64,000 nt of DNA, taken from NCBI GenBank assembly GCA_964537245.1, contig CAZHZL010000003.1, forward strand, positions 1 through 64,000, read 5' to 3'. This DNA comes from UMGS1840 sp964537245 (GTDB lineage Bacteria; Bacillota; Clostridia; UMGS1840). The translations under genes were made by a program, and so were the position numbers. Position 1 is the stretch's first letter, and each line of letters begins with the position of its first letter. Of the stretch, positions 50,419 through 59,194 are shown one piece after another. The notes beneath the pieces were generated by a model. That model was given only the letters and a program-made list of their open reading frames with translations. It was not told the DNA's origin and made no database searches.

Positions 50419-51404
50419 TGCGCCTGTACAGCAGTAATAGCCACAACTCCAACTATATCATCGCTGCTGCAACCACGCGATAAGTCGTTTATAGGCATTG
50501 CAATACCTTGTGTTATAGGTCCGTAAGCTTCTGCCTTTGCAAGTCTCTGAACAAGCTTGTAGCCGATGTTTCCTGCATCTAAGTCAGGGAAGCAAAGAAC
50601 ATTTGCTTTTCCTGCAACATCACTGTCAGGAGCCTTCGATGAGCCAACCTCTGGAACGATTGCAGCGTCAAGCTGTAATTCACCATCAACCTTGAGATTC
50701 GGATTATTTTCTTTACAAATTCTTGTTGCTTCAACCACCTTATCAACATCAGCGTGCTTTGCACTGCCTTTAGTTGAATGAGAAAGCATAGCAACGATTG
50801 CTTCCTTTTCGCAAAGAAGCTCAAAGGATTCAGCACTGCAAGCAGCAATTGCTGCGAGCTTTTCAGGATCGGGATTCTGTTCTAAACCGCTGTCAGCAAA
50901 AATAAATGTGCCGTTTGCGCCGTATTCACAATTTGGAACAACCATTAAAAAGAATGCAGAAACAAGCTTAACACCAGGCTTTGTTTTTATAATCTGCAAG
51001 CTTGGGCGAAGTGTATTTGCCGTTGAATGACATGCGCCCGAAACAACGCCGTCAGCGTCACCTGCTTTAACCATAAGACAGGCATAATACATATAATCTC
51101 CCAAAGCTGTTTTTTTAGCTTCTTCATATGTCAGCCCTTTTGATTTTCTGAGTTCAACAAAAAGGTTGAGATATTCTTCTGTTTTTTCGTAAGTAAAAGG
51201 ATCAATAAGCTTAGCCTTTGAAATATCAAGACCTGCGCTGTTTTTTTCAATTTCTTCCTTTGTACCGATGATAATGAGGTCGGCAATATCTTCTTTTAAT
51301 ATTTTTTCCGCTGCCTCAAATGTTCTTCTGTCCATTGATTCGGGCAGAACAATAGTTTTTTTGTTTTCTCTTGCTCTTTCTTTGATTCTGTCAATGAATG
51401 CCAT
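50415..51404 (-). CDS. pta: Phosphate acetyltransferase
   Basis: Pta exchanges CoA of acetyl-CoA for phosphate to give acetyl phosphate. The 329-residue single-domain protein has TIVLPESMDRRTFEAAEKIL, the mid-region GDADGVVSGACHSTANTLRP, and C-terminal GSSKAPDSDVAGKANVLCFPDLDAGNIGYKLVQRLA. The ATG at 51404 follows GGAGG by 9 bases. Its stop codon lies in the first hairpin of the array, so the 3' end may have been remodelled by the insertion, but the C-terminus (AITAVQAQ) looks normal. Confidence 0.97.
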   Translation of the reverse strand: MAFIDRIKERARENKKTIVLPESMDRRTFEAAEKILKEDIADLIIIGTKEEIEKNSAGLDISKAKLIDPFTYEKTEEYLNLFVELRKSKGLTYEEAKKTALGDYMYYACLMVKAGDADGVVSGACHSTANTLRPSLQIIKTKPGVKLVSAFFLMVVPNCEYGANGTFIFADSGLEQNPDPEKLAAIAACSAESFELLCEKEAIVAMLSHSTKGSAKHADVDKVVEATRICKENNPNLKVDGELQLDAAIVPEVGSSKAPDSDVAGKANVLCFPDLDAGNIGYKLVQRLAKAEAYGPITQGIAMPINDLSRGCSSDDIVGVVAITAVQAQ

Positions 51405-51468
51405 TTTTAATACCTCCATACTCATATGCAAGATAATGGAAAAAAATCCATAATATTTCATGTTACTT

Positions 51469-51497
51469 ATTATATACCAATAAACTTAATTTTTCAA
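51469..51497 (-). promoter_or_regulatory. Promoter of pta
   Basis: Minus strand TTGAAA (51497-51492), 17 bases, TATAAT (51474-51469). Confidence 0.8.
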
Positions 51498-51526
51498 GTC
51501 TTTTTTTAATTTTTTTGAGTAAACAT

Positions 51527-51555
51527 TTGACTTTTTTGTTTTGATATGCTACAAT
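51527..51555 (+). promoter_or_regulatory. Promoter of the yicC operon
   Basis: TTGACT (51527-51532), 17 bases, TACAAT (51550-51555). Confidence 0.78.
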
Positions 51556-51593
51556 CTTTTTAGATAATAAATATAAAAGAGGTGTTTTTTAAA

Positions 51594-52472
51594 ATGGCAC
51601 TTAGTATGACAGGCTACGGCAGAGAGAAAACGATGAACGGAGATTACGAAATCAGCGTTGAGATAAAATCAGTGAATAACAGATACTTTGACGCTAATAT
51701 CCGCGTCCCGAAAATATTCACATTTTTAGAGGAAAAAGTACGCAAATACTTATCAGAAAAAATCAATCGGGGCAAGGTTGATGTTTTCATCTTTATGAAG
51801 AATACCGTTGAAGATGAATCGGAAATTGACTACAACAAGGACCTTGCGCAAAAATACTACGATGTTTTTAAACAAATGGCAGAAAGCTTTGATATTCCGT
51901 TTGACCTTACAGCAACTAAGCTCGGCAGAATGAACGATATTTTTACAGTTTCTCAAAAAGAATACAGTGAAGACGAAATTTTTGAAATATTGAAGCCTGT
52001 TCTGGATAAAGCAACAGAAGACTTTCTGGATATGCGCAAAAAAGAAGGTAAGCGTCTGGAGGCAGATGTTTTATCAAGAATAGATAAGCTCAAGGAAATA
52101 GTTTCTCAGATTGAAGTTCTTCTTCCCGAATCGGTAAAGGAATATGAAAACAGATTGAGAACAAAGCTCGACGAATATTTAAAAGGCGTTGAATACGATG
52201 AGCAAAGAGTTCTTACAGAGGTAGCCATATTCTCAGACAAGGTTGCCACCTTTGAGGAAACAACAAGATTAAGAAGTCATTTTCAGGAATTCTGCGATTT
52301 GGTTTCAAAAGAAATCCCCGTCGGTAAAAAGCTTGACTTTATAATTCAGGAAATGAACAGAGAAGTAAACACAACCTGTTCAAAATGTCAGAGCATAGAA
52401 ATCTCAAAGCTTGGCATTGAAGCAAAATCAGAAATTGAAGCTATAAGAGAACAAATTCAAAACATAGAATAA
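51594..52472 (+). CDS. yicC: YicC-like endoribonuclease family protein
   Basis: A 292-residue protein of the YicC family, which degrades certain small RNAs in E. coli. It begins MALSMTGYGRE and has SVNNRYFDANIRVP, INRGKVDVFI, and the C-terminal DFIIQEMNREVNTTCSKCQS with EIEAIREQIQNIE. GTG 51582 belongs to the ribosome binding site, so ATG 51594 is chosen. The usual partners gmk and rpoZ are not next to it. A MATE transporter follows after 45 bases. Confidence 0.93.
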   Translation: MALSMTGYGREKTMNGDYEISVEIKSVNNRYFDANIRVPKIFTFLEEKVRKYLSEKINRGKVDVFIFMKNTVEDESEIDYNKDLAQKYYDVFKQMAESFDIPFDLTATKLGRMNDIFTVSQKEYSEDEIFEILKPVLDKATEDFLDMRKKEGKRLEADVLSRIDKLKEIVSQIEVLLPESVKEYENRLRTKLDEYLKGVEYDEQRVLTEVAIFSDKVATFEETTRLRSHFQEFCDLVSKEIPVGKKLDFIIQEMNREVNTTCSKCQSIEISKLGIEAKSEIEAIREQIQNIE

Positions 52473-52517
52473 ATTTATTTTTTTACAGAAAGTTAAATTT
52501 TTTCTGAGGGTACAGCT

Positions 52518-53876
52518 ATGAATACAAAAAAATATGAAATTGATACTACACAAGGAAAAATGTTCGGAAAAATTATAGCCTTTTCCATACCGCTTATGCT
52601 TACGGGTATTCTGCAGGTTTTATTCAACGCAGCCGATACCATAGTTGTAGGAAGATACGCAGGTGATAATTCTTTAGCAGCAGTAGGCTCTACAAGCTCA
52701 CTTACAAATCTTATTATCAATCTGTTCATAGGAATGTCGCAAGGTACAACCATTCTTGTTTCAAGATATTTTGGTGCAAGAAACAAGGAAGGTATGCAAA
52801 GAACTGTACACACCGCAATTCTTTTAAGTATACTGAGCGGAATTTTCTTAGCAATTTTCGGTGTAGCTTTTGCCCGACCACTTCTTTCTCTTATGGGCTC
52901 ACCTTCGGATGTTATTGACCTTGCAACATTATATTTAAGAATATATTTTGCAGGTATGCCGGTTTCTATGCTGTACAATTTTTCAAGCGGTATTATGAGG
53001 GCATACGGAGATACCAAACGACCGCTTTGTTTTCTTACAATAGCAGGTATTGTAAATGTTATTTTAAATTTAATTTTTGTTATCATATTTAAAATGGATG
53101 TTGCGGGTGTTGCTATTGCGACAGTTATTTCTCAGGCTATTTCAGCCTTCCTTAATATGAGATGTTTACTCAAAATTGACAACGACTGCCGTGTAAGCTT
53201 AAGAAAATTGAAAATCCATAAAAAAGAACTTTTTAATATCGCCCGTCTCGGTATTCCTGCAGGTATTCAGGGGTCGATGTTTTCAATAACAAATGTTCTT
53301 ATACAGTCAGCCGTAAACTCATTCGGTTCAACCGTTATGGCTGCACACAGTGCCGCGGCTTCTATTGAAGGTATTATCTACACTGCAATGAACGCCTTCG
53401 GTAACACAACGGTTACAGTCTGCTCACAGAATTTCGGTGCAAGAAAGAAAAAACGAATACTGCGCGGCTGGGCAATCTGTATTTTTTGCGTAACAGTTGT
53501 CGGACTTGGACTCGGAATGTTATCAGTTGTTTTTGCAGAGCCTCTTATGTCGATATATACAAGCGGTGAGGAAACAATCAGAACAGGCGCAATGCGAATA
53601 GGGATTGAAATGCCGTTTTATTTCCTTTGCGGAATTATGGAGGTGTCTGTCGGCGCACTCAGAGGCATAGGATTTTCGCTTCTTCCGATGTTTGTTTCCA
53701 TGTTCGGTGCGTGCATATTCCGTATAACATGGCAGTATACAATTTTTGCATATATACACACTCTCCCCTGTTTGTATGCCTCATATCCTGCTTCGTGGCT
53801 GCTTACGGGCGCTATACAGACAATACTTTTCATTACATTCTATAAAAAACTGAAATTACAGGATAAAGGAGCGTAA
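52518..53876 (+). CDS. MATE family efflux transporter
   Basis: A 452-residue transporter with 12 membrane segments in two bundles of six, exporting drugs or cationic compounds driven by Na+ or H+. Family phrases are GKIIAFSIPLMLTGILQVLFNAADTIVVGRYAG at the start, GSTSSLTNLIINLFIGMSQGTTILVSRYFGA, and AARIGIPAGIQ-type ARLGIPAGIQGSMFS at the beginning of the second half. The substrate is unknown. It lies 4 bases before nth. Confidence 0.93.
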   Translation: MNTKKYEIDTTQGKMFGKIIAFSIPLMLTGILQVLFNAADTIVVGRYAGDNSLAAVGSTSSLTNLIINLFIGMSQGTTILVSRYFGARNKEGMQRTVHTAILLSILSGIFLAIFGVAFARPLLSLMGSPSDVIDLATLYLRIYFAGMPVSMLYNFSSGIMRAYGDTKRPLCFLTIAGIVNVILNLIFVIIFKMDVAGVAIATVISQAISAFLNMRCLLKIDNDCRVSLRKLKIHKKELFNIARLGIPAGIQGSMFSITNVLIQSAVNSFGSTVMAAHSAAASIEGIIYTAMNAFGNTTVTVCSQNFGARKKKRILRGWAICIFCVTVVGLGLGMLSVVFAEPLMSIYTSGEETIRTGAMRIGIEMPFYFLCGIMEVSVGALRGIGFSLLPMFVSMFGACIFRITWQYTIFAYIHTLPCLYASYPASWLLTGAIQTILFITFYKKLKLQDKGA

Positions 53877-53880
53877 TATA

Positions 53881-54528
53881 ATGACAAAAAAGGAGCGTTT
53901 TTTTAAGATAAAAAAAGAGCTTGATATTTTATACAAGGATGCACACTGTACGCTCGATTACAATACTCCTTTTGAGCTTCTCATTGCAACAATGCTTGCG
54001 GCGCAGTGTACTGACGCAAGAGTGAATATTGTCACAAAAGAAATGTATAAAAAATATAATACTCCCGAAGCTTTTGCAAAGCTCAGCTTAGGAGAAATTG
54101 AAAAAGGAATAAAGTCGACAGGCTTTTATAAAAACAAAGCAAAAAATATCAAAAAATGCTCACAGCAGTTACTCGAAAAGCATAACGGAGAAGTTCCCGA
54201 AAGTATGGAGGAACTTGTTGAGCTTGCGGGAGTAGGCAGAAAGACCGCCAATGTTGTAAGAGGAGAAATCTTCAAAAGGCCTGCCGTTGTTATAGATACT
54301 CACGCAAAGAGACTTACAAACAGAATGGGGCTTACTAAAAGCGATGACCCTGTAAAAATCGAGTTTGAGCTTAAGAAATTTATACCTGAAGAATATCAGT
54401 TTGATTTCTGTCATTGCCTTGTTTTTCACGGTCGTGAAATCTGCAAGGCGCAAAGACCTCTTTGCGAAAAGTGTCCGCTTAATGATATCTGCACATATTA
54501 TTTAAAAAATAAAAAAGGAAAGAAATAA
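53881..54528 (+). CDS. nth: Endonuclease III
   Basis: Nth removes oxidised pyrimidines and nicks abasic sites. The 215-residue protein has the helix-hairpin-helix ELAGVGRKTANVV with the catalytic Lys, VIDTHAKRLTNRMGL with the catalytic Asp, and the [4Fe-4S] loop Cys-x6-Cys-x2-Cys-x5-Cys (CKAQRPLCEKCPLNDIC) near 188-204. It lies 2 bases before lspA. Confidence 0.97.
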   Translation: MTKKERFFKIKKELDILYKDAHCTLDYNTPFELLIATMLAAQCTDARVNIVTKEMYKKYNTPEAFAKLSLGEIEKGIKSTGFYKNKAKNIKKCSQQLLEKHNGEVPESMEELVELAGVGRKTANVVRGEIFKRPAVVIDTHAKRLTNRMGLTKSDDPVKIEFELKKFIPEEYQFDFCHCLVFHGREICKAQRPLCEKCPLNDICTYYLKNKKGKK

Positions 54529-54530
54529 AA

Positions 54531-54983
54531 ATGATTTTATATACATCAATCTGCATAGCGGTTATAGCATTAACAAGGTTTTTAGCATACTGGGGAATCC
54601 ATTTTTTAAAGGATAACCGCATTACGCTTATAAAAGACGCGCTTTATCTTACCTATGTGGAAAACACAGGTGCGGCATTCGGTATTTTCAATAATTCAAC
54701 TGCACTTCTTTCTGTTATAGGAATACTATTTTTTATTATATTAACATATATTGTTGCAGCAAAGAAATTAAAAGGAAAATCGTATATTTTTCCTCTTGCA
54801 TTTCTTGCAGGCGGCGGGATTTCAAATGTATGCGACAGAATAAAATTCGGTTTTGTTGTTGATTATATAGATTTTTCTCTTATAAATTATCCTGTTTTCA
54901 ATCTTGCCGATATCTGCATAGTATGCAGCTGCATATTTATTTTTATAAAAATTCTTTTTTCAAAGGAAAGCGATGAAAAGTAG
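54531..54983 (+). CDS. lspA: Lipoprotein signal peptidase
   Basis: LspA cuts the signal peptide from prolipoproteins after lipidation. The 150-residue protein has four membrane helices, the ENTGAAFGIF motif, GGGISNVCDRI and VVDYIDFSL...FNLADICI with the two catalytic Asp residues. The window's lipoprotein at 2592 would be a substrate. It forms the common lspA-rluD pair. Confidence 0.96.
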   Translation: MILYTSICIAVIALTRFLAYWGIHFLKDNRITLIKDALYLTYVENTGAAFGIFNNSTALLSVIGILFFIILTYIVAAKKLKGKSYIFPLAFLAGGGISNVCDRIKFGFVVDYIDFSLINYPVFNLADICIVCSCIFIFIKILFSKESDEK

Positions 54984-54985
54984 TT

Positions 54986-55909
54986 ATGGAAGAAAAAAAA
55001 CTGACTGTAATCACAGATGAAGCTATAAGAGCAGATAAGTATATTGCGGGCGTTTTTGAAGAGCTTACAAGAAGCCATATTCAGAAGCTTATTGACTCTG
55101 AAAATGTCAGTATAAACGGAAAAATATGCACAAAGAAAACGATTGTTAAAACAGGCGACGAAATTACAATCTGCATACCCGAGCCCGAAGTTTTAGACGC
55201 TAAACCGCAGGATATTCCGCTTGATATTGTATATGAGGACGATGATGTTATAATCGTAAATAAGCCTCGCAATATGGTTGTGCATCCTGCAAACGGAAAT
55301 CCCGACGGAACGCTTGTAAATGCGCTTATGCATAAATGCAAGGATAAGCTTTCAACAATAAACGGCGTTATCCGCCCGGGGATTGTCCACAGAATAGATA
55401 AGGATACAACAGGAATACTTATGGTCGCAAAAAATGACAGCTCACATCTTTTTTTATCAGAACAGATAAAAGACCATTCATTTGTAAGGGAATATATTGC
55501 CCTTTGCGACGGTAATATTAAGGAAAACACAAAAAGAATAGATAAGCCAATAGGACGAAGCGAAAAGGACAGAAAAAAAATGGCTGTCACAATGAAAAAT
55601 TCAAAAGAAGCAATTACCGATGTTGAAGTTCTGGAAAGATTCGGAACACATACGCTTATAAAATGTAAGCTGTACACAGGAAGAACACATCAGATACGAG
55701 TACATCTTTCTTCGATAGGGCATCCTATCACGGGAGACGCCGTATACGGTGCAAAAAAACAGCCTCTTTTTGATAAAGGACAGCTTCTTCATGCATATAA
55801 GCTTGGATTTATTCATCCCAACACAAAAAAATATATTGAATTTGAAAAAAATATTCCTGAAGAATTTACACAGGTTTTAAAAAAATTACAGCGAAAGGAA
55901 TTGGATTGA
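54986..55909 (+). CDS. rluD: RluD-type 23S rRNA pseudouridine synthase
   Basis: A 307-residue RluA-family enzyme that isomerises uridines in 23S rRNA helix 69. An N-terminal S4 domain (RADKYIAGVFEELTRSHIQKLIDSENVSING, about 12-45) is followed by the catalytic domain with GIVHRIDKDTTGILMVAKN containing the active-site Asp, and GRTHQIRVHLSSIGHPITGD. It starts 2 bases after lspA and 3 bases before gpsA. Confidence 0.94.
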   Translation: MEEKKLTVITDEAIRADKYIAGVFEELTRSHIQKLIDSENVSINGKICTKKTIVKTGDEITICIPEPEVLDAKPQDIPLDIVYEDDDVIIVNKPRNMVVHPANGNPDGTLVNALMHKCKDKLSTINGVIRPGIVHRIDKDTTGILMVAKNDSSHLFLSEQIKDHSFVREYIALCDGNIKENTKRIDKPIGRSEKDRKKMAVTMKNSKEAITDVEVLERFGTHTLIKCKLYTGRTHQIRVHLSSIGHPITGDAVYGAKKQPLFDKGQLLHAYKLGFIHPNTKKYIEFEKNIPEEFTQVLKKLQRKELD

Positions 55910-55912
55910 CAT

Positions 55913-56905
55913 ATGAAAATAACAATTTTAGGCTCAGGAGGCTGGGGTACTGCCCTTGCATGTACGCTTTCAAAAAATAACGACATACTTTTATGGTCGC
56001 TTTTTGAAAAAGAAATAGACGAATTGAAAGAAAACAAAGAAAACAAAGCTTTCTTACCGGGAGTAACACTTCCCGACAGTATAGAATTTTCATCAGATTT
56101 GAAATACAGCGTAGAAAAGGCAGAAATAGTTATTTTTGCTGTTCCGTCGTTTGCTATGCGAGAAACTGCAAAAAACGCAGGAAAGTATTTTAATCCTGAA
56201 ACACAGATTGCTGTTTGTGTTGCAAAAGGACTTGAAGACAGCAGCTTCATGACTCTCGGTGAAGTTATAGAATCTGAGCTTCCGAAAAACAGCCGTGTAT
56301 GCGCATTAAGCGGTCCTACACACGCGGAAGAGGTAGCAAGAGATATTCCGACAACAATCGTTGCTGCTGCAAGAGATATAAAGACGGCTGAAATTGTTCA
56401 GAATGCAATGATGAACGAGAATTTCAGAATATACACCTCAGACGATATGAAGGGCGTTGAGCTTGGCGGAACGATAAAAAATGTTATTGCACTTTGCGCA
56501 GGTATTTCAGACGGTTGCGGCTTCGGTGACAATGCCAAGGCGGCTCTTATGACAAGAGGTATTCACGAAATTGCAAGACTCGGTGTGGCAATGGGCGGAA
56601 AAAGAGAAACATTTTACGGTTTGTCGGGAATAGGCGACCTTATCGTTACCTGCACAAGTATGCACTCAAGAAACAGGCGCTGCGGTATTCTTATCGGAAA
56701 GGGTATGAGTGCCGATGAGGCTATGAAGGAAGTAAATATGGTTGTTGAAGGTGTAAAATGCTTAAAGGCGGTATACAACGCGGCAAAAAAATGTAATGTT
56801 GAAATGCCGATTATAAACGAGGCATATGATGTAATATTCAATAACAAAAAACCGCTTGACTGTGTAAGCGCTCTTATGACAAGAGAAAAAAGACCTGAGC
56901 TTTAA
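55913..56905 (+). CDS. gpsA: NAD(P)-dependent glycerol-3-phosphate dehydrogenase
   Basis: GpsA reduces dihydroxyacetone phosphate to sn-glycerol-3-phosphate, the PlsY substrate. The 330-residue protein has the Rossmann motif ITILGSGGWGTALA, VFAVPSFAMRE, SGPTHAEEVARDIPT, GGTIKNVIALCAGISDG with the catalytic Lys, and MTRGIHEIARLG. Its TAA stop overlaps the ATG of the next gene by one base. Confidence 0.97.
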   Translation: MKITILGSGGWGTALACTLSKNNDILLWSLFEKEIDELKENKENKAFLPGVTLPDSIEFSSDLKYSVEKAEIVIFAVPSFAMRETAKNAGKYFNPETQIAVCVAKGLEDSSFMTLGEVIESELPKNSRVCALSGPTHAEEVARDIPTTIVAAARDIKTAEIVQNAMMNENFRIYTSDDMKGVELGGTIKNVIALCAGISDGCGFGDNAKAALMTRGIHEIARLGVAMGGKRETFYGLSGIGDLIVTCTSMHSRNRRCGILIGKGMSADEAMKEVNMVVEGVKCLKAVYNAAKKCNVEMPIINEAYDVIFNNKKPLDCVSALMTREKRPEL

Positions 56906-57771
56906 TGATTACTAAAAAGAAAGCTATTATATGTGTTTTTACAGTTTTTCTTATAATCATCGCAACAACAGCTTATTATCTTATACCATATGTAAAAACG
57001 GGCAATAAGCTTACAGTCAGCTTTATAAGTACAGGAAAATCTGACAGTATTTTTATAAAATTACCAAACAGAAAAACGATGCTTATTGACGGCGGCTATG
57101 CAGACTCACTTCCCAAAATTCATGATACACTTCATAAATACAGGGTAAGTAAAATAAACTATTTATTTACCTCTCATCAACACGATGACCACATCGGTGC
57201 ATTTGAAAACATCTTGAAAATATACGAAACTGATGCTGTATATATGCCGCAATCACCTATCACAAATTCACAAAAGAACAGGTTTGACAGAAAAATATCG
57301 GAAAAGAAAATTCCTGTTCATAACATAAAGCACGGTGATGTTATAATAAACGAAGACGAAATCTATGCAGAAGTGCTTTCGCCTTTTTCGGAAGATATAT
57401 ATGGGGACGAAAATGATTACAGTGCAATTTTATATCTCAGCTATAAGGATACTTCATTCATTTTTATGGGTGACGCTTCTGCAAATATAGAAGGGCTTCT
57501 TCTTAATTTCTACGAAGATAAACTGAAAGAAGCAGATGTTATAAAGCTTGGTCACCACGGAAGCTATACTGCAAGCACATATCCGTTTTTAGAAAAAATA
57601 AATCCCGATTACGCAGTAATAACAACAGACGGCAGTGATGAAAGCGTTCCGTCAAAAAGACTTGCAGATTCTCTTGACAAGCTGAAAATAAAATGCTATA
57701 AAACCTTTGAAACAGGAAATATAACATTTACCTCAGACGGAAAGACGATAGATGTTGAAACTGAAAAATAA
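56905..57771 (+). CDS. ComEC-like metallo-beta-lactamase hydrolase
   Basis: A 288-residue protein with one N-terminal membrane segment (about residues 7-27) and an extracytoplasmic MBL domain of the ComEC/Rec2 C-terminal type. The metal motif SHQHDDHIGAF (about 90-100), MGDAS and KLGHHGSYTAS are complete, so it should be an active hydrolase or nuclease. It lacks ComEC's channel and OB domain, so it is not a full competence protein. It is the intact paralogue of the ligand-less lipoprotein at 2592-3425. Its ATG overlaps the gpsA stop. Confidence 0.88.
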   Translation: MITKKKAIICVFTVFLIIIATTAYYLIPYVKTGNKLTVSFISTGKSDSIFIKLPNRKTMLIDGGYADSLPKIHDTLHKYRVSKINYLFTSHQHDDHIGAFENILKIYETDAVYMPQSPITNSQKNRFDRKISEKKIPVHNIKHGDVIINEDEIYAEVLSPFSEDIYGDENDYSAILYLSYKDTSFIFMGDASANIEGLLLNFYEDKLKEADVIKLGHHGSYTASTYPFLEKINPDYAVITTDGSDESVPSKRLADSLDKLKIKCYKTFETGNITFTSDGKTIDVETEK

Positions 57772-57808
57772 AAAAGGGAATGCAAAAAATCAATTTTTTT
57801 ACATTCCC
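57771..57808 (-). terminator. Terminator after the XRE gene
   Basis: GGGAATG (57776-57782) pairs with CATTCCC (57802-57808), with an inner A/T pairing. On the minus strand TTTTTT follows, overlapping the end of the plus-strand MBL gene. Confidence 0.8.
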
Positions 57809-57813
57809 ATCTG

Positions 57814-58155
57814 TTATTCGCTTCTATCCGTTTCGGCTTTTACAAATATTTCAAGCAGTTCTTCGGCATAAGCCTGCTGTTTTCCGTTCAGCTTGGAAAG
57901 CATTGCAAGAACCGTATTATTCTGATTATTTTCGCTTATTCCAAATAATATATAGTCAGCAGACGCGTCAAGAGCTTTGCATATAGCCATAAGTGAGCTT
58001 ATTGACAGCCCTGCTGCGCCACGCTCTACCATACTTAAGTTTTTTTGGCTCATATCTATTATTTCTGAAAGCTGTTCCTGTGTATAGTGTCTTGCTTTTC
58101 GCATTTGCTTTATTCTCATACCGATAGGCTTAAAATCATAAGGACGAATTTTCAT
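57814..58155 (-). CDS. XRE family transcriptional regulator
   Basis: A 113-residue regulator. The helix-turn-helix domain is residues 13-66: GMRIKQMRKARHYTQEQLSEIIDMSQKNLSMVERGAAGLSISSLMAICKALDASADYILFG. The C-terminal 45 residues are helical and probably dimerise. It faces the gene at 58303 across a region with two promoters and a palindrome over its own -35, so autoregulation and control of that gene are likely. Confidence 0.92.
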   Translation of the reverse strand: MKIRPYDFKPIGMRIKQMRKARHYTQEQLSEIIDMSQKNLSMVERGAAGLSISSLMAICKALDASADYILFGISENNQNNTVLAMLSKLNGKQQAYAEELLEIFVKAETDRSE

Positions 58156-58197
58156 TTTTACACCTCGAAAATCTATTTTGTACTTATAGTTTACCCT

Positions 58198-58277
58198 ATT
58201 GTATGCCGACTTTTAACTGTACACAACTTAAAGTTGAGAAATCATATATTGACTTTTGTCGAAATATGTAGTATAAT
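58198..58277. promoter_or_regulatory. Divergent promoters and palindromic operator (XRE / 58303 gene)
   Basis: Minus strand TTGTGT (58226-58221), 17 bases, TACAAT (58203-58198) for the XRE gene. Plus strand TTGACT (58249-58254), 17 bases, TATAAT (58272-58277) for the gene at 58303. The perfect palindrome CAACTT-A-AAGTTG (58224-58236) overlaps the XRE -35 box and lies upstream of the other promoter. Confidence 0.7.
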
Positions 58278-58302
58278 AAAATAAAAAGGGTATAAGATAA
58301 AG

Positions 58303-58764
58303 ATGACCGACAAAAACAAAAAACTTATGAAATACATTCAGCTATATCACGAATTAAATCATGCAAAGAAAAATGAAAATTTTTGGAATTATAAAGAAGT
58401 GTACGACAATAAAGCATATTTTTTCGCAAAACTTGAAGGAAGAAACAGAATCACAATTCCCGCATCGGCAAATTTTTTCTTCAGAAATTCGGGAAATAAA
58501 TTTATTTCTATGCTTTCAGAACGCAGCTTAGATTTTATAAAAAATGAATTTACATATAAGGCTCCAAAGAAGCTTATTAATTTTTTTAAAGAAGACCATC
58601 TTGAAGTAAAGTGTTTAAAAATTAAAACCACTGTAAAGCTCAGCAAAGCTGCCATGCGTGTGCTGAAGCTTAATAAAACAGACACTGTATTGATAACATT
58701 TTACAATTCAGGATTTTTTATAAAGAAGCTGAATTTTCCAGTTCCTTTTCAACCCACGCCATAA
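58303..58764 (+). CDS. Protein with two MraZ/AbrB-like half motifs, function unknown
   Basis: A 153-residue basic protein that I do not recognise as a named family. Two segments resemble swapped-hairpin (AbrB/MraZ) strands: AKLEGRNRITIPASANFFF (about residues 43-61) and TTVKLSKAAMRVLKLNKTD followed by VLITFYNSGFFIKK (about 108-145). A tandem pair would give the MraZ-like fold, so DNA binding is possible. This is inference from pattern only. It is divergent from the XRE gene, and its 3' end overlaps the convergent DUF4186 gene by 47 bases. Confidence 0.6.
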   Translation: MTDKNKKLMKYIQLYHELNHAKKNENFWNYKEVYDNKAYFFAKLEGRNRITIPASANFFFRNSGNKFISMLSERSLDFIKNEFTYKAPKKLINFFKEDHLEVKCLKIKTTVKLSKAAMRVLKLNKTDTVLITFYNSGFFIKKLNFPVPFQPTP

Positions 58765-59086
58765 GAAGATTAACAATTTTTATTTGCTGAGATTTTGTAA
58801 GCGCCTTATTCTCAGAAACCTTATACCATTTTTTCAGACACCCTCTGCAACAGCAGGCGGTAGCGTGCTGTGCAATAAATATCGGGTGACCTCTCATCGG
58901 AGTTTGCTTACCGTCGTTTTCGATAAAAGAAGGGGCAAGTCTTTTTTCGACAAAATCCTCTGCGTGTCGTTTCACGGTATCAAGACCGATTTTTTCTATG
59001 TATTCAATATCCTTCTTTTTCAAATGAAATGATGAACGGAACTTCGATTTTTCAAGTTTTTCTAAAGCTTCATCTATCGTCTGCAT
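58718..59086 (-). CDS. DUF4186 family protein
   Basis: A 122-residue protein of the DUF4186 family. Conserved blocks are KFRSSFHLKKKDIEYI, RHAEDFVEKRLAP, NDGKQTPMRGHPIFIAQHATACCCRGCLKKWYKV and IVNLLMAWV. The His and Cys-rich centre (HPIFIAQHATACCCRGC) suggests a metal or iron-sulfur site. The function is unknown. The start follows AAGGGGGG. Its last 47 bases are antisense to the gene ending at 58764, so the two transcripts overlap. Confidence 0.88.
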   Translation of the reverse strand: MQTIDEALEKLEKSKFRSSFHLKKKDIEYIEKIGLDTVKRHAEDFVEKRLAPSFIENDGKQTPMRGHPIFIAQHATACCCRGCLKKWYKVSENKALTKSQQIKIVNLLMAWVEKELENSASL

Positions 59087-59194
59087 ATTTTATCCCCCCT
59101 TTTTATCATTATATCATCTTCCCTCTTAAAAATCAAGGTGTTTTAAACTGTCTTTTTTCGGACATACTGATAAAAGCAGGGAGTGAATGTAAAT

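Noticed and set aside
52473..52500. Terminator after yicC
   Set aside because: AATAAATTTATT followed by T7 has only A/T pairs; read-through to the MATE gene seems more likely.
56905..57771. Full ComEC competence channel
   Set aside because: Only one membrane segment and the MBL domain are present; the channel and OB domains are absent.
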